Origin: UBA5862 sp002408105
Lineage (GTDB): Bacteria; Pseudomonadota; Gammaproteobacteria; Pseudomonadales; UBA5862
Length of the DNA stretch: 64,000 nt
Direction of reading: 5' to 3'
Assembly (NCBI GenBank): GCA_034189125.1
Contig: JAXHVB010000111.1
Span: 6,236-70,235, forward strand
Both the position numbers and the translations under genes were made by a program. The notes under the pieces are model-generated. The model did not search any database. It was not told the DNA's origin and was given only the letters and a program-made list of their open reading frames with translations. Positions 34,181 through 43,208 of the stretch are shown here, piece after piece; the first letter of the stretch is position 1; the number at the start of each line of letters is the position of its first letter.

Positions 34181-35536
34181 CTAGGGTGTCAGTGGAGACC
34201 AGGCCGGCTCGCGAACGTCCCCGGTGCTCGACGGCAGTCGAAATTTGACTTTTCCGTCCACTGAAACGGCCGCCAGTATACCGCGGCCGCGGCTTTGGGT
34301 GGCATAGAGCACCAGTTCTCCATTGGGCGCGACACTCGGTGACTCATCCAGGCTGGTGTCGGTTAAGACCCGCACGTTTCCGCGCTCCAGGTCTTGCACC
34401 GCGATGTGGAAGACGCCGTCGCGGCGGTGGACCATGACCACCGACCGCCCGTCGGGAAGCGGAATCGGCCGGGCGTTGTAGTCACCCTGAAACGATACCC
34501 GCTGCACCCGACCCGAGGCCAGGTCGACCCGGTAGACTTGAGGGCGCCCGCCTCGTCCCGAAGTGAACAGAAGCGCGCGCCCATCGGGCGTAAACCGGGG
34601 TTCAGTATCAATGGCAAAGTGGTCCGTCACGCGGCGCAGTTGACGTGACTCGAGGTGCAGCAGGTAAATCTCTGGATTGCCGTCCTTCGACAGCACCATC
34701 GCCAGCTGCTTGCCATCCGGTGAGAAATCCGGCGCGCTGTTGATCCCGGGCCAGTGGGTCACCCGCTCGCGCACGCCAGAAGACAGTTCCTGCACGTAAA
34801 TGGCCGGGGCGCCCGTTTCAAATGACACATAGGCGATGCGCTCCCCACCCGGGGCCCAGACCGGCGACATGATCGGCTCGACCGACTCCAGAATCACGCG
34901 TGCATTGTACCCATCGGCATCAGCCAAATTGAGCCGATAGCGCCGCTCATCGCCCACGCCAACTTCAGTGATGTACAAGATGCGGGTCGCGAAGATGCCT
35001 TCGATGCCGGTGATCTCCGCGTACACCTGGTCACTGATTCGGTGGGCCAGGTTGCGCAGCTGGGTCGCACTGGAGGTCAACACCTCTCCCCGCAGGCGCT
35101 TGCCCTGCAGCACACTGAACAACTCGTAGGTCACCCGCTGGCGTCCATCAACCGTGCCCTCGACCACGCCGACCAACAAGTACTCCGCGCCGATCAAACG
35201 CCAATCCCGGTACACCACCTGGGTGGCGTTTTGGGGGCTGCTCAACATGTCTTCCGGCTCAATGGCGCGGAATCGACCACTGCGACGCAGGTTGTTGCGC
35301 ACGATTTGCGCCACGTCCAAGCCATCGTCCATGGCGCCCGCGAAGGGGACCACCGCGATCGAAACCGGCTGGTCGACACCTTCGGTGATTTCGATGGTCA
35401 GCATGTCCGCCGACAGGCCCTGTGCCAACAACACCAGGGCCCCGCCCAGCAGCGCTCGCAAGCGAAGCCATTGTCTCAACGTGCCGGACTGACCTCGGAC
35501 CGTCTGTGTCCAACCCATGCGCCACCCTTTCAACAT
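34181..35536 (-). CDS. tolB: Tol-Pal system protein TolB
   Basis: 451 residues from ATG 35536, chosen for GAGGAG 7 bases upstream; a start 21 bases earlier has none. A signal peptide (LRALLGGALVLLAQGLSA) follows a rather long basic leader. D1 domain: IAVVPFAGAMDDG; then the six-bladed beta-propeller with repeated motifs such as SPDGKQLAMVLSKDGNPEIY and TPDGRALLFTSGRGG. Periplasmic link between TolA and Pal. 85 bp separate it from tolA. Confidence 0.95.
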   Translation of the reverse strand: MLKGWRMGWTQTVRGQSGTLRQWLRLRALLGGALVLLAQGLSADMLTIEITEGVDQPVSIAVVPFAGAMDDGLDVAQIVRNNLRRSGRFRAIEPEDMLSSPQNATQVVYRDWRLIGAEYLLVGVVEGTVDGRQRVTYELFSVLQGKRLRGEVLTSSATQLRNLAHRISDQVYAEITGIEGIFATRILYITEVGVGDERRYRLNLADADGYNARVILESVEPIMSPVWAPGGERIAYVSFETGAPAIYVQELSSGVRERVTHWPGINSAPDFSPDGKQLAMVLSKDGNPEIYLLHLESRQLRRVTDHFAIDTEPRFTPDGRALLFTSGRGGRPQVYRVDLASGRVQRVSFQGDYNARPIPLPDGRSVVMVHRRDGVFHIAVQDLERGNVRVLTDTSLDESPSVAPNGELVLYATQSRGRGILAAVSVDGKVKFRLPSSTGDVREPAWSPLTP

Positions 35537-35621
35537 GTACCCACTCCTCAACTGCACAACCTACATCGCTGCCCAAGGGCACGCCGCAACCCAAACCTAT
35601 ACGGACGCCGACTTCCGGGCA

Positions 35622-36386
35622 TCACTGCGGCAGGTCGTCTGGCCGGAACCGCAACCTCAACCGCCGAAAGTAACGGTCGAACAGGCGCGGGTCATCCGGC
35701 ACCGCAAACCGCCCAACTTTCTGCACCGCACGCACGGCTGAGGCGTCAAACGCGATTGATTCGCTACTTTGAACGACATCCACCTGAACCAGCTCACCAC
35801 TCGGCACCAGTTGGATTTCCAACTCGACCTCCATCCCCCGGCGAGCATTCAAAGGGCGCGACCAGTTTTGTGTGATGTCTCGCGCGATCACGGCCTTGTA
35901 CGAGGCCACCTCCGCGTTGTCAGGGCCGGACTGGCTCGCCTCGGGAACGGCCCGCAGGCTGTCGGCAAAGGCCTGCAACTGCTCGCGCCGCGCGGCATCC
36001 TCCGGCTCGGATTCGGGGTCCGGCACTGGTGGTGGCTCTGGGGCTTCTGCCTGTACAGGTGGTTCCACCGGCTCAGGCTTTGGCGCAGGCTTAGGTTTCG
36101 GTTTCGGTTTCGGTTTCGGTGCTGGTTTGGGCTTCGGCCTCGGCTGGGCTGGCGCCTCCGGCTGCGGGGCCGGTGTCGCCCGTGGCACCGGTGGGGCCTT
36201 GGGCGGTGGAGCCTCCACCACCAAGCGGGCCTGAACCACAGGGGTTGGCGCCACAGGCTTCAGGGGTGCAACCCGCGGTTGCACCACCAGCAGCAGCAGG
36301 ATGGCGCCGTGCAGCGCCAGGGCTGCACAGGTTGGCCACCCGTACTGGCGCCAGCTGGCCCTGCGTTCAGTGCTCTCAGGGCGCAT
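35622..36386 (-). CDS. tolA: Tol-Pal system protein TolA with a Pro-Lys domain II
   Basis: 254 residues. One N-terminal membrane helix (CAALALHGAILLLLVV) holds the SHLS-like ALHGA sequence that contacts TolQR. Domain II is not the usual long Ala/Lys helix but a Pro/Lys/Ala-rich rod (KPKPAPKPKPKPKPKPAPKP), as in TonB. C-terminal domain III (YKAVIARDITQNWSRPLNAR ... VVQSSESIAFDASAVRAV) is TolA/TonB-like. Position between tolR and tolB decides for TolA over TonB. It overlaps the tolR stop by 11 bp. The protein is short for TolA, so its reach across the periplasm depends on the extended Pro-Lys rod. Confidence 0.9.
   Translation of the reverse strand: MRPESTERRASWRQYGWPTCAALALHGAILLLLVVQPRVAPLKPVAPTPVVQARLVVEAPPPKAPPVPRATPAPQPEAPAQPRPKPKPAPKPKPKPKPKPAPKPEPVEPPVQAEAPEPPPVPDPESEPEDAARREQLQAFADSLRAVPEASQSGPDNAEVASYKAVIARDITQNWSRPLNARRGMEVELEIQLVPSGELVQVDVVQSSESIAFDASAVRAVQKVGRFAVPDDPRLFDRYFRRLRLRFRPDDLPQ
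36094..36120. repeat. Hexanucleotide tandem repeat in tolA
   Basis: Four exact copies of ggtttc plus a partial fifth (plus strand) encode the Lys-Pro dipeptides of TolA domain II. In-frame slippage would lengthen or shorten the rod by two residues per unit. Confidence 0.9.
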
Positions 36387-36804
36387 TCACAGCTTCGGTG
36401 ATCAGCCCTACACCGCTGGCGCCGGCACCCTGCAGCGCCGCCATCAGCCGCACGACCTCGCCGTATGCGACGCCCTGGTCGCCGCGCACATACACCGGAA
36501 CCTCTGGGGACTGGCGCAGTACCTTGCCCACCAGCGCCGCCACATCAGCCAGGGCCAGTGGTTGCTCGGGGTCGTCGGACGGATCCAGGAAAAAGCGCCC
36601 CTCGGCATCCACAGATACCACCATCGGTTCGCGCTGCTGGTCCGGAACCGGCTGCGCATCGGCCTTGGGCAGCTCCACCACGACACCCTGGGTCAGCAGC
36701 GGTGCGGTCACCATGAAAATCACCAACAGCACCAACATGACGTCGATGTATGGGACCACATTGATTTCGGACATGGGCCTGCGGCGCAACTGTCGACGGG
36801 CCAT
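36376..36804 (-). CDS. tolR: Tol-Pal system protein TolR
   Basis: 142 residues, ExbD/TolR family. One membrane helix after a basic start (MARRQLRRRPMSEINVVPYI); the proton-path Asp is in IDVMLVLLVIFMVTAP. Periplasmic domain ends with LMAALQGAGASGVGLITEA. The ATG at 36804 overlaps the tolQ stop by one base (TGATG), so the pair is translationally coupled. With TolQ it forms the proton-driven motor that energises TolA. Confidence 0.95.
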   Translation of the reverse strand: MARRQLRRRPMSEINVVPYIDVMLVLLVIFMVTAPLLTQGVVVELPKADAQPVPDQQREPMVVSVDAEGRFFLDPSDDPEQPLALADVAALVGKVLRQSPEVPVYVRGDQGVAYGEVVRLMAALQGAGASGVGLITEAVNAP

Positions 36805-37514
36805 CAACGGGCCTCCTTCGGGGCCTGGGCACGTCCATGGGCTTGCCGGTGCAAGATGCCGGAGAACTCGTCGGTGAAGGTTTCGTATCGCCCCAAGAGC
36901 GTATCCACCTGCGCCGAGTACCGGTTGTAGGCAACGACCGCGGGAATGGCGGCAAACAGGCCAATCGCGGTAGCGACCAGCGCCTCTGCGATGCCGGGCG
37001 CCACCGTTGCAAGGGTTGCTTGTTGGACGTTCGCGAGGCCCCGGAACGCGTTCATGATTCCCCAAACGGTGCCAAACAGACCCACATAGGGCGAGGTGGA
37101 GCCCACGGTTGCCAAAAACGGTAGGTGACGCTCCAGCTGCTCCTGCTCCTTGGCCAATGCCACCCGCATGGCGCGCTCGGTACCGGCCATCACAGCCTCC
37201 GCGTCGGCCCCGGATTGCTGGCGCAACCGGGTGAATTCGCGGAACCCGGCGCGAAACAGGTGCTCCAGACCATGAAAGCCCACGCCATCGTTGGCCCGCA
37301 CATTGCCATCCCGGTACAGCTTACTGAGGTCCACACCGGACCAAAACTCGGCCTCGAAGGCCTCGGCATGCTTGCGAGCCGCACGCAGGGCCGCCCCACG
37401 GCTGAAAATCACAACCCAGGACAACACAGAGGCGGAGACCAGCAGCAACATCACCAACTGCACCGGCACACTGGCTTCGGTCACCAGAGCGAAGAAAGAA
37501 AGCTGATCCGTCAC
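36804..37514 (-). CDS. tolQ: Tol-Pal system protein TolQ
   Basis: 236 residues from GTG 37514 with GAGG 6 bases upstream; earlier ATGs lie inside ybgC and are not conserved. MotA/TolQ/ExbB family with three membrane helices: VQLVMLLLVSASVLSWVVIF, then LPFLATVGSTSPYVGLFGTVWGIMNAF (in part) and GIAEALVATAIGLFAAIPAV, which holds the conserved Thr/Ala positions of the proton channel. First tol gene, 7 bp after ybgC. Confidence 0.96.
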   Translation of the reverse strand: MTDQLSFFALVTEASVPVQLVMLLLVSASVLSWVVIFSRGAALRAARKHAEAFEAEFWSGVDLSKLYRDGNVRANDGVGFHGLEHLFRAGFREFTRLRQQSGADAEAVMAGTERAMRVALAKEQEQLERHLPFLATVGSTSPYVGLFGTVWGIMNAFRGLANVQQATLATVAPGIAEALVATAIGLFAAIPAVVAYNRYSAQVDTLLGRYETFTDEFSGILHRQAHGRAQAPKEAR

Positions 37515-37521
37515 TGAAACC

Positions 37522-37950
37522 TCACTGCACTGAAGAGTAAGAAAGTTGCTGTAGTTGAGCGCACAGGTCCGCCGGCAATCGCCGCGGCCTGCGGCTGTCG
37601 GCATCGACTGCGGCCACCCTGACCTGGCCATCGACCAACAGGTCGCCGCCCTGGCTGCGGATCTCCTGCTGGAACGTCAAGCTCGCGGGGCTGAACGCCT
37701 GCACGCGCGCCAGCACCTCAAGCCGCTGATCCAGGTGCGCGGAGCGGCGGTAGCGCACATCCAGAGAGTGGACCACGAACACCAATCCCAGTTGCATCAG
37801 GTCACGCTGCTCGTGGCCGAGTTGGCGGAGCCACTCGGTGCGGGCCCGCTCCATGAACTTCAGGTAGTTCACGTAGTACACGATGCCACCAGCGTCCGTG
37901 TCTTCAATGTACACGCGCACCGGCAAACGAAACTCAGAAGCCAGGCTCAC
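37522..37950 (-). CDS. ybgC: Tol-Pal-associated acyl-CoA thioesterase YbgC
   Basis: 142 residues, 4-hydroxybenzoyl-CoA thioesterase-type hotdog fold. The catalytic Asp region is VYIEDTDAGGIVYYVNYLKFMERARTEWL (in part: EDTDAGGIVYYVNYLKFMER). GTG start overlapping the ruvB stop by 4 bases (GTGA). The protein hydrolyses short-chain acyl-CoAs in vitro and is linked with phospholipid metabolism and the Tol-Pal genes in most proteobacteria. Confidence 0.94.
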   Translation of the reverse strand: MSLASEFRLPVRVYIEDTDAGGIVYYVNYLKFMERARTEWLRQLGHEQRDLMQLGLVFVVHSLDVRYRRSAHLDQRLEVLARVQAFSPASLTFQQEIRSQGGDLLVDGQVRVAAVDADSRRPRRLPADLCAQLQQLSYSSVQ

Positions 37951-38990
37951 TGCGCCGCCTGGTCGTCAAGGGGCAGCAGGGTCGCAGTCTGCGGGGGTGT
38001 GTAGCCGAAGTGCCGGTAGGCCTGGGCTGTCGCCATGCGGCCTCGGGGAGTCCGGACCATGAACCCCTGCTGAATCAGGTAGGGTTCCAGCACATCCTCA
38101 ATGGTGTCGCGTTCCTCGCTGATCGCCGCCGCCAGGCTGTCCACCCCGACGGGGCCACCGTCGAACTTCTCGATCATTGCCAACAGCAAACGGCGATCCA
38201 TGTGGTCGAACCCATGCGAATCCACGTGCAGCATGTCCAGCGCTGCATCGGCAGTTTCAGCGGTGATCACGCCATCGGCTTTCACCTGGGCATAATCGCG
38301 TACACGGCGCAGCAGTCGGTTCGCAATCCTTGGTGTGCCCCGTGCGCGCCGGGCGATTTCACGTGCCCCTTGGGCCTCAATGGGCACATTGAGTATGCCG
38401 GCGGCGCGGGTCACGATGTGGGTCAACGCTTCGATGTCGTAGAACTCCAAACGTTGCACGATACCGAAGCGGTCACGCAGCGGGGAGGTCAGCAGGCCCG
38501 CACGGGTGGTGGCCCCCACCAGGGTGAACGCGGGAAGATCGAGCTTGATCGAGCGCGCAGCGGGCCCTTCGCCAATCATGATGTCGAGCTGGTAGTCCTC
38601 CATCGCCGGATACAGGACTTCCTCGACAACCGCGCTCAACCGGTGAATTTCATCGATGAACAGCACATCACCCGGCTCAAGATTGGTCAGCAAGGCTGCC
38701 AGGTCACCCGCGCGTTCGAGAACAGGGCCGGACGTGCTTTTGAGGGCAACGCCCATTTCACCGGCAATGATGTGCGCCAGGGTGGTCTTTCCAAGGCCCG
38801 GCGGGCCAAAGATCAGGGTGTGGTCCAGCGCTTCTCCACGGCTGCGGCTTGCGGCAATGAAGATGTCCAACTGGTCGCGCACCTCGGTTTGCCCCCGGTA
38901 GTCCGCTAGGGTGCGCGGACGGATCTCCTGCTCAACATGCCGTTCCGGCTCTGTACTGCTTGCAGACAGGATGCGGTCGGACTCAAGCAT
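37947..38990 (-). CDS. ruvB: Holliday junction branch migration ATPase RuvB
   Basis: 347 residues. Walker A GPPGLGKTTLAHI, Walker B DVLFIDEIHRLS, sensor 1 LVGATTRAGLL and the arginine finger region PLRDRFGI. C-terminal winged helix: QQGFMVRTPRGRMAT. Hexameric motor that, with RuvA, moves Holliday junctions. Follows ruvA by 65 bp and overlaps ybgC. Confidence 0.98.
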   Translation of the reverse strand: MLESDRILSASSTEPERHVEQEIRPRTLADYRGQTEVRDQLDIFIAASRSRGEALDHTLIFGPPGLGKTTLAHIIAGEMGVALKSTSGPVLERAGDLAALLTNLEPGDVLFIDEIHRLSAVVEEVLYPAMEDYQLDIMIGEGPAARSIKLDLPAFTLVGATTRAGLLTSPLRDRFGIVQRLEFYDIEALTHIVTRAAGILNVPIEAQGAREIARRARGTPRIANRLLRRVRDYAQVKADGVITAETADAALDMLHVDSHGFDHMDRRLLLAMIEKFDGGPVGVDSLAAAISEERDTIEDVLEPYLIQQGFMVRTPRGRMATAQAYRHFGYTPPQTATLLPLDDQAAQ

Positions 38991-39055
38991 GACGGACCCC
39001 CGGTGTTGATGCGGCGAAGCGCTGCGAAATGCTGCTTATAGTTGCAGTATCGGCA

Positions 39056-39661
39056 TTATGCGCTGACCATGCGCTTGAGGGCCAGCCGAATGAGGTCTTC
39101 GCTGCAGCACTCGGACTCGCCCAACTCGTTGCTGGCGCCCGCCACGGCTTTGGCCGCTTCCTGCGGCCGGTACCCCAAGGCAATCAGCGCAGCTTCGGCC
39201 TCGCGCATTGGATCATCGGATTGAACGGTCACGGCGGGAGCCTCAGCGGAGGACCCCACCCCGTCGAGGCGATCCCGCAGGTCCAGCAGCAGCCGCTCGG
39301 CCGTCTTGCGGCCTATGCCAGGCAAGCGAATCAAGGTGGCGGTATCTTCAGCCTCGACGCAGCGGCGAAATGCAGCGGCATCCAGCCCCGACAAAATGGC
39401 CAGCGCGACCTTGGGCCCGACACCACTGACTTTGATCATCTGCCGGAACAGATCCCGCTCAGCGCGGCCGGAAAAACCATAAAGCAGCTGCGCGTCTTCA
39501 CGCACAACCAAATGGACGAACAGCACCACTTGATGCCCCTGCGCCGGCAAGCTGAACAATGTGGTCATCGGTACCGAGAGCTCGTACCCCAACCCCTGGA
39601 CATCCACCAGGATCTCGCCGCCCCGCTTTTCCAGCAGCTTGCCTTCGATGCGACCGATCAT
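39056..39661 (-). CDS. ruvA: Holliday junction-binding protein RuvA
   Basis: 201 residues from ATG 39661 (MIGRIEGKLLEKRGG), the canonical N-terminus, with GGAGG 6 bases upstream; a TTG two codons earlier is not needed. OB-fold domain, two helix-hairpin-helix motifs (FRQMIKVSGVGPKVALAIL and LIRLPGIGRKTAERLL) and a C-terminal RuvB-binding domain (EAEAALIALGYRPQEA). Tetramer that binds four-way junctions. Confidence 0.97.
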   Translation of the reverse strand: MIGRIEGKLLEKRGGEILVDVQGLGYELSVPMTTLFSLPAQGHQVVLFVHLVVREDAQLLYGFSGRAERDLFRQMIKVSGVGPKVALAILSGLDAAAFRRCVEAEDTATLIRLPGIGRKTAERLLLDLRDRLDGVGSSAEAPAVTVQSDDPMREAEAALIALGYRPQEAAKAVAGASNELGESECCSEDLIRLALKRMVSA

Positions 39662-39686
39662 CGTCAACCTCCGGTGGATGGCACCC

Positions 39687-40220
39687 CTAGCGCCGCGGGC
39701 GCCGAGGCCTGGCGCGCGGTCGCGGGTTCAGTTGCGTGCGCAGTGCGCGGCTGTGGATGTGGCAGATCGCGACGGCAAGGGCATCGGCGGCATCACTGGC
39801 TGGGGAACGCTGCAACTGCAGCAATTCACACACCATCCGCTGCACCTGGGCCTTGTCGGCACCGCCATGGCCTACCACTGCCTGCTTGACCTGTCGGGCT
39901 GCATACTCGGCAACCGGCAACCGGGCACGCACCACCGCCGCCAGCGCCGCTCCGCGTGCCTGACCCAGCTTGAGCGCCGAATCCGGGTTGCGCGCCATAA
40001 AGACCTGCTCGACCGCCACCTCGCTCGGCTGGTGCTCGGCCACCAAGGTTTCAACCCCTTGAAAAATTTCCGCTAAGCGCGCCGGCATCTCGACATGGCT
40101 GGTGCGGATGCAGCCGCTGTCCAGGTACAGAAGTTGCCGCCCACGAAGTTCGATAAGCCCGTATCCGGTCACCCGCGAGCCGGGATCAATCCCCAGAACA
40201 ATGTCGGTCGGCGCCCGCAT
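39687..40220 (-). CDS. ruvC: Holliday junction resolvase RuvC
   Basis: 177 residues. RNase H-like fold with the first catalytic Asp in VLGIDPGSRVTGYG, Glu in EVAVEQVFMARNPDSALKLG, and the C-terminal acidic pair in ASDAADALAVAICH. The last 20 residues are Arg/Pro-rich. 25 bp before ruvA, 12 bp after yebC. Confidence 0.97.
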   Translation of the reverse strand: MRAPTDIVLGIDPGSRVTGYGLIELRGRQLLYLDSGCIRTSHVEMPARLAEIFQGVETLVAEHQPSEVAVEQVFMARNPDSALKLGQARGAALAAVVRARLPVAEYAARQVKQAVVGHGGADKAQVQRMVCELLQLQRSPASDAADALAVAICHIHSRALRTQLNPRPRARPRRPRR

Positions 40221-40232
40221 ACCGTCCTGGGT

Positions 40233-40976
40233 TCAGTCGCCACCGAGCAGCGCGTCGGGAAAGTCCGCATTCGAGTAGACATTCTGGACATCGTCGAGGT
40301 CTTCCAATCGGTTCAGCAGCTCAAGCACCTGTTGCGCTTGCTCACCTTCCAACTCGACGTAGGTTGCAGGAAGCATGGCGAGTTCAGCGTTGTCCGGCAG
40401 GTGGCCGGCAGCCACCATGGCTTCCTTCACGGCCAGGTAGTCAGCCGGATCCGCGAGCACCTCTACCGATCCGTCGTCCTGTGTAACCACGTCCTGGGCC
40501 CCTGCTTCAAGGCCAGCTTCGAGCAGCGCCTCTTCGTCAGCACCAGGCGCGAAGCTCAATACACCTTGTTTGGTGAACAGGTAAGCCACCGAGCCATCGG
40601 TCCCCAGGTTGCCGCCGTGCTTGTTAAAAGCGTGACGCACCTCCGCAACGGTTCGGTTGCGGTTGTCAGTCATGACCTCGACATAGACCGCCACGCCGCC
40701 AGGGGCGTAGCCCTCGTACACCAGCTCTTCAACGTTGTCCTCGTCACCGGACCCGGACCCCCGCGCGATCGCCCGGTCGATGGTGTCCCGCGGCATGTTC
40801 GCCCCGAGTGCCTTGTCAATGGCCGCACGCAGTCTCGGATTGTCCTCGGGTACCCCGCCCCCCAGCCGGGCGGCCACGGTGATTTCCCGAATCAGCTTGG
40901 TAAACACCTTGCCGCGCTTGGCGTCTTGTGCGGCCTTGCGGTGCTTGATGTTGGACCACTTGCTGTGCCCAGCCAT
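40233..40976 (-). CDS. yebC: YebC/PmpR family transcriptional regulator or translation factor
   Basis: 247 residues, three-domain YebC/TACO1 fold with N-terminal AGHSKWSNIKHRKAAQDAKRG (in part) and LVYEGYAPGGVAVYVEVMTDN. Start at 40976 has AGGAG 6 bases upstream. Members bind DNA in some species and have been linked to ribosome stalling at proline stretches in others. Conserved place between aspS and ruvC. Confidence 0.95.
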   Translation of the reverse strand: MAGHSKWSNIKHRKAAQDAKRGKVFTKLIREITVAARLGGGVPEDNPRLRAAIDKALGANMPRDTIDRAIARGSGSGDEDNVEELVYEGYAPGGVAVYVEVMTDNRNRTVAEVRHAFNKHGGNLGTDGSVAYLFTKQGVLSFAPGADEEALLEAGLEAGAQDVVTQDDGSVEVLADPADYLAVKEAMVAAGHLPDNAELAMLPATYVELEGEQAQQVLELLNRLEDLDDVQNVYSNADFPDALLGGD

Positions 40977-41016
40977 GCATGGCTCCTACATGTGAGGATA
41001 AGAAAGGGGGTTCGCC

Positions 41017-42786
41017 TCAGTTGCCCGACGGGGTGCGCAACCGCAGGTTCAACTCTTTGAGCTGCTGATCCGAAACCGGGCTCGGTGCCTGGGTCAACAA
41101 ACAGGCCGCGGACTGAGTTTTGGGGAACGCGATCACATCTCGAATCGAATCTGCACCGCACATCAGCATCACCAAGCGGTCCAGGCCCAATGCGAGCCCG
41201 CCATGGGGCGGCGCCCCGTACCGCAGCGCATTCAACAGGAACCCAAACTTCTGCTCCGCCTGCTGGGGGTCAATGCCCAGCAGGCTAAACACCGCAGACT
41301 GCATCTCGGACTGGTGAATGCGGATCGACCCTCCACCCACCTCGGTGCCATTCAGAACCACATCGTAGGCCCTAGAAAGGGCTGACCCCGGGTCATTCAG
41401 CAGGTCTTGTACAGAGCCTGCGGGCTGGGTGAACGGGTGGTGTAGCGCGGTCCAACCACCGTTTGCGTCGGCTTCAAACATGGGAAAATCAACCACCCAG
41501 CAGGGCGCCCAAGTAGCCTGCAACAGACCCCGGTCGATCCCGAGCTTGACCCGCAGGGCGCCAAGCGATTCATTGACAGTGCCGGCCTTGTCCGCCCCGA
41601 AAAACACCAGGTCGCCAGAGGCTGCACCGACCCGCTCAAGTACTTGCAGGACCACCGCCTCCGGCAGGAACTTCAGGATTGGCGACTGGAGTCCGGCAAC
41701 ACCAGCTTCGACATCGTTGACCTTGATGTAGGCCAGTCCGCGGGCGCCATAGACACCGACATACTCGGTGTAGCCATCGATCTCCTTGCGAGAAAGGCTG
41801 GCACCACCGGACAGACGCAGCGCTGCGACCCGTCCATCCGGGTCGCGCGCCGGGCCTTGAAACACTTTGAAGTCCACCGTTTCCATCAGGTCTGCAATGT
41901 CCACCAGTTCCAGCGGGTTGCGAAGGTCGGGGCGGTCACTTCCATACCGGCGCATGGCATCGGCATAGGTCAATCGAGGAAAGTCGCCGAGGTCGATGTC
42001 CAGGCACTGTTGAAACAGCGACCGCAGCATGTTTTCCACCACGCCCATGATGTCCGACTCGTCAACGAAGGAGGCTTCCAGATCGACCTGAGTGAACTCA
42101 GGCTGACGGTCGGCGCGCAAGTCTTCATCACGAAAACAGCGGGCAATCTGGTAGTAGCGGTCGAATCCCGCCACCATCAACAGTTGCTTGAACAACTGGG
42201 GCGACTGTGGCAAGGCAAAAAATTCGCCCGGATGGGTTCGGCTCGGGACGAGGTAATCACGGGCGCCTTCCGGCGTCTCACGGGTGAGAATCGGGGTTTC
42301 CATTTCCGCAAAACCCTCGGCTTCAAGGGCCGCGCGAATCGCCCGGGTGACCCGCGCTCGAAACTGCAGCCGGGCGGCCGCTTCTGGGCGCCGCAAATCC
42401 AGGTAACGGTGGCGCAAGCGCACGTCTTCCCCCGAGGCATGGTATTCATCCAGCGGGAACGGTGGCGTCTTGGCCGGGTTGAAGATTATGAGATCCGCTG
42501 CCAGGACTTCGACTTCACCGGTCGGCATCTCTGCGTTGAGCGTGCCGTCCGGGCGTGCCCGCAGCCGTCCATGCACACCGATCACAAACTCGCTGCGCAA
42601 CCGCTCGGCAAGTGCGAAGGTCTCGGCCTGGTCCGGATCGAACACCAGCTGAATCAAGCCACTGCGATCGCGCAGATCGATGAAAATAACGCCGCCATGG
42701 TCCCGGCGGCGGTGAACCCAACCACAGAGGCTGAGTTGTTCGCCGATTTGCGCGGGGCGAAGATCGCCACAGTAGTGACTACGCAT
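41017..42786 (-). CDS. aspS: Aspartyl-tRNA synthetase (probably non-discriminating)
   Basis: 589 residues, bacterial type with GAD insert. Anticodon-binding OB domain at the N-terminus (CGWVHRRRDHGG), class II motif 2 (YQIARCFRDEDLRADRQPEF) and motif 3 (GLALGLDRLVMLMCG). The ATG at 42786 (MRSHYCGDLRPAQ) is preferred over an upstream TTG. His30 in RRRDHGG replaces the Leu of discriminating enzymes such as that of E. coli; this is seen in Pseudomonas-type enzymes that also charge tRNA-Asn. First gene of the aspS-yebC-ruvCAB-ybgC-tol series. Confidence 0.96.
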   Translation of the reverse strand: MRSHYCGDLRPAQIGEQLSLCGWVHRRRDHGGVIFIDLRDRSGLIQLVFDPDQAETFALAERLRSEFVIGVHGRLRARPDGTLNAEMPTGEVEVLAADLIIFNPAKTPPFPLDEYHASGEDVRLRHRYLDLRRPEAAARLQFRARVTRAIRAALEAEGFAEMETPILTRETPEGARDYLVPSRTHPGEFFALPQSPQLFKQLLMVAGFDRYYQIARCFRDEDLRADRQPEFTQVDLEASFVDESDIMGVVENMLRSLFQQCLDIDLGDFPRLTYADAMRRYGSDRPDLRNPLELVDIADLMETVDFKVFQGPARDPDGRVAALRLSGGASLSRKEIDGYTEYVGVYGARGLAYIKVNDVEAGVAGLQSPILKFLPEAVVLQVLERVGAASGDLVFFGADKAGTVNESLGALRVKLGIDRGLLQATWAPCWVVDFPMFEADANGGWTALHHPFTQPAGSVQDLLNDPGSALSRAYDVVLNGTEVGGGSIRIHQSEMQSAVFSLLGIDPQQAEQKFGFLLNALRYGAPPHGGLALGLDRLVMLMCGADSIRDVIAFPKTQSAACLLTQAPSPVSDQQLKELNLRLRTPSGN

Positions 42787-42811
42787 GCTGTTTCGTACCC
42801 TGGTGATGCCC

Positions 42812-42838
42812 AAAAGGCAAAGGGGCCGAAGCCCCTTT
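42812..42838 (-). terminator. Rho-independent terminator between fmdB and aspS
   Basis: Read on the minus strand: aaaggggc, TTCG tetraloop, gccccttt, then gcctttt. It lies 26 bp after the fmdB stop codon. The T-run is interrupted, so some read-through into aspS is likely. Confidence 0.75.
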
Positions 42839-42863
42839 GAACGGATCGGTGATTCCCAGCTGG

Positions 42864-43151
42864 CTAGGCAGCATTGTCGCTGGCCGCACCGCCCCCACTC
42901 GAAGGCTTGGATTCGCTCGATCCTGAACTCGAAGATTCGCCATCGCCGGCAATGTTTTTCTTACTCCCGCCTTTCTTAAAGTCGGTTTCATACCAGCCGG
43001 AACCTTTCAAACGAAAGCGCGGAGCAGAAATCAACCGGGCAAGCGTTGCCCGCGAACAAGCCGGACATTGGGTCAGCGGTTCGTCCGAAATCTTCTGCAG
43101 GGCCTCCAGCTCGTGACCACAACTTTCACAACGGTACTCGTAAATAGGCAT
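42864..43151 (-). CDS. FmdB family zinc ribbon protein
   Basis: 95 residues. N-terminal zinc ribbon MPIYEYRCESCGHELEALQK ... CPAC with four cysteines (C-x2-C twice), followed by LISAPRFRLKGSGWYETDFKK, the standard FmdB/CxxC_CxxC_SSSS motif, and a Ser/Gly-rich tail. Named after a putative regulator of formamidase; the cellular role is unknown. It commonly stands before aspS in gammaproteobacteria. Confidence 0.92.
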   Translation of the reverse strand: MPIYEYRCESCGHELEALQKISDEPLTQCPACSRATLARLISAPRFRLKGSGWYETDFKKGGSKKNIAGDGESSSSGSSESKPSSGGGAASDNAA

Positions 43152-43208
43152 GGACCAGGTCCTCGTAATTCCATGATTCCCACTGCGATTCCCATAAGAG
43201 GGCCGGCG

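Noticed and set aside
35622..36386. TonB instead of TolA
   Set aside because: The Pro-Lys rod is TonB-like, but the gene sits exactly between tolR and tolB and overlaps tolR.
38010..38909. Long plus-strand open frame opposite ruvB
   Set aside because: Shadow of ruvB caused by GC-rich codon third positions; no recognisable protein.
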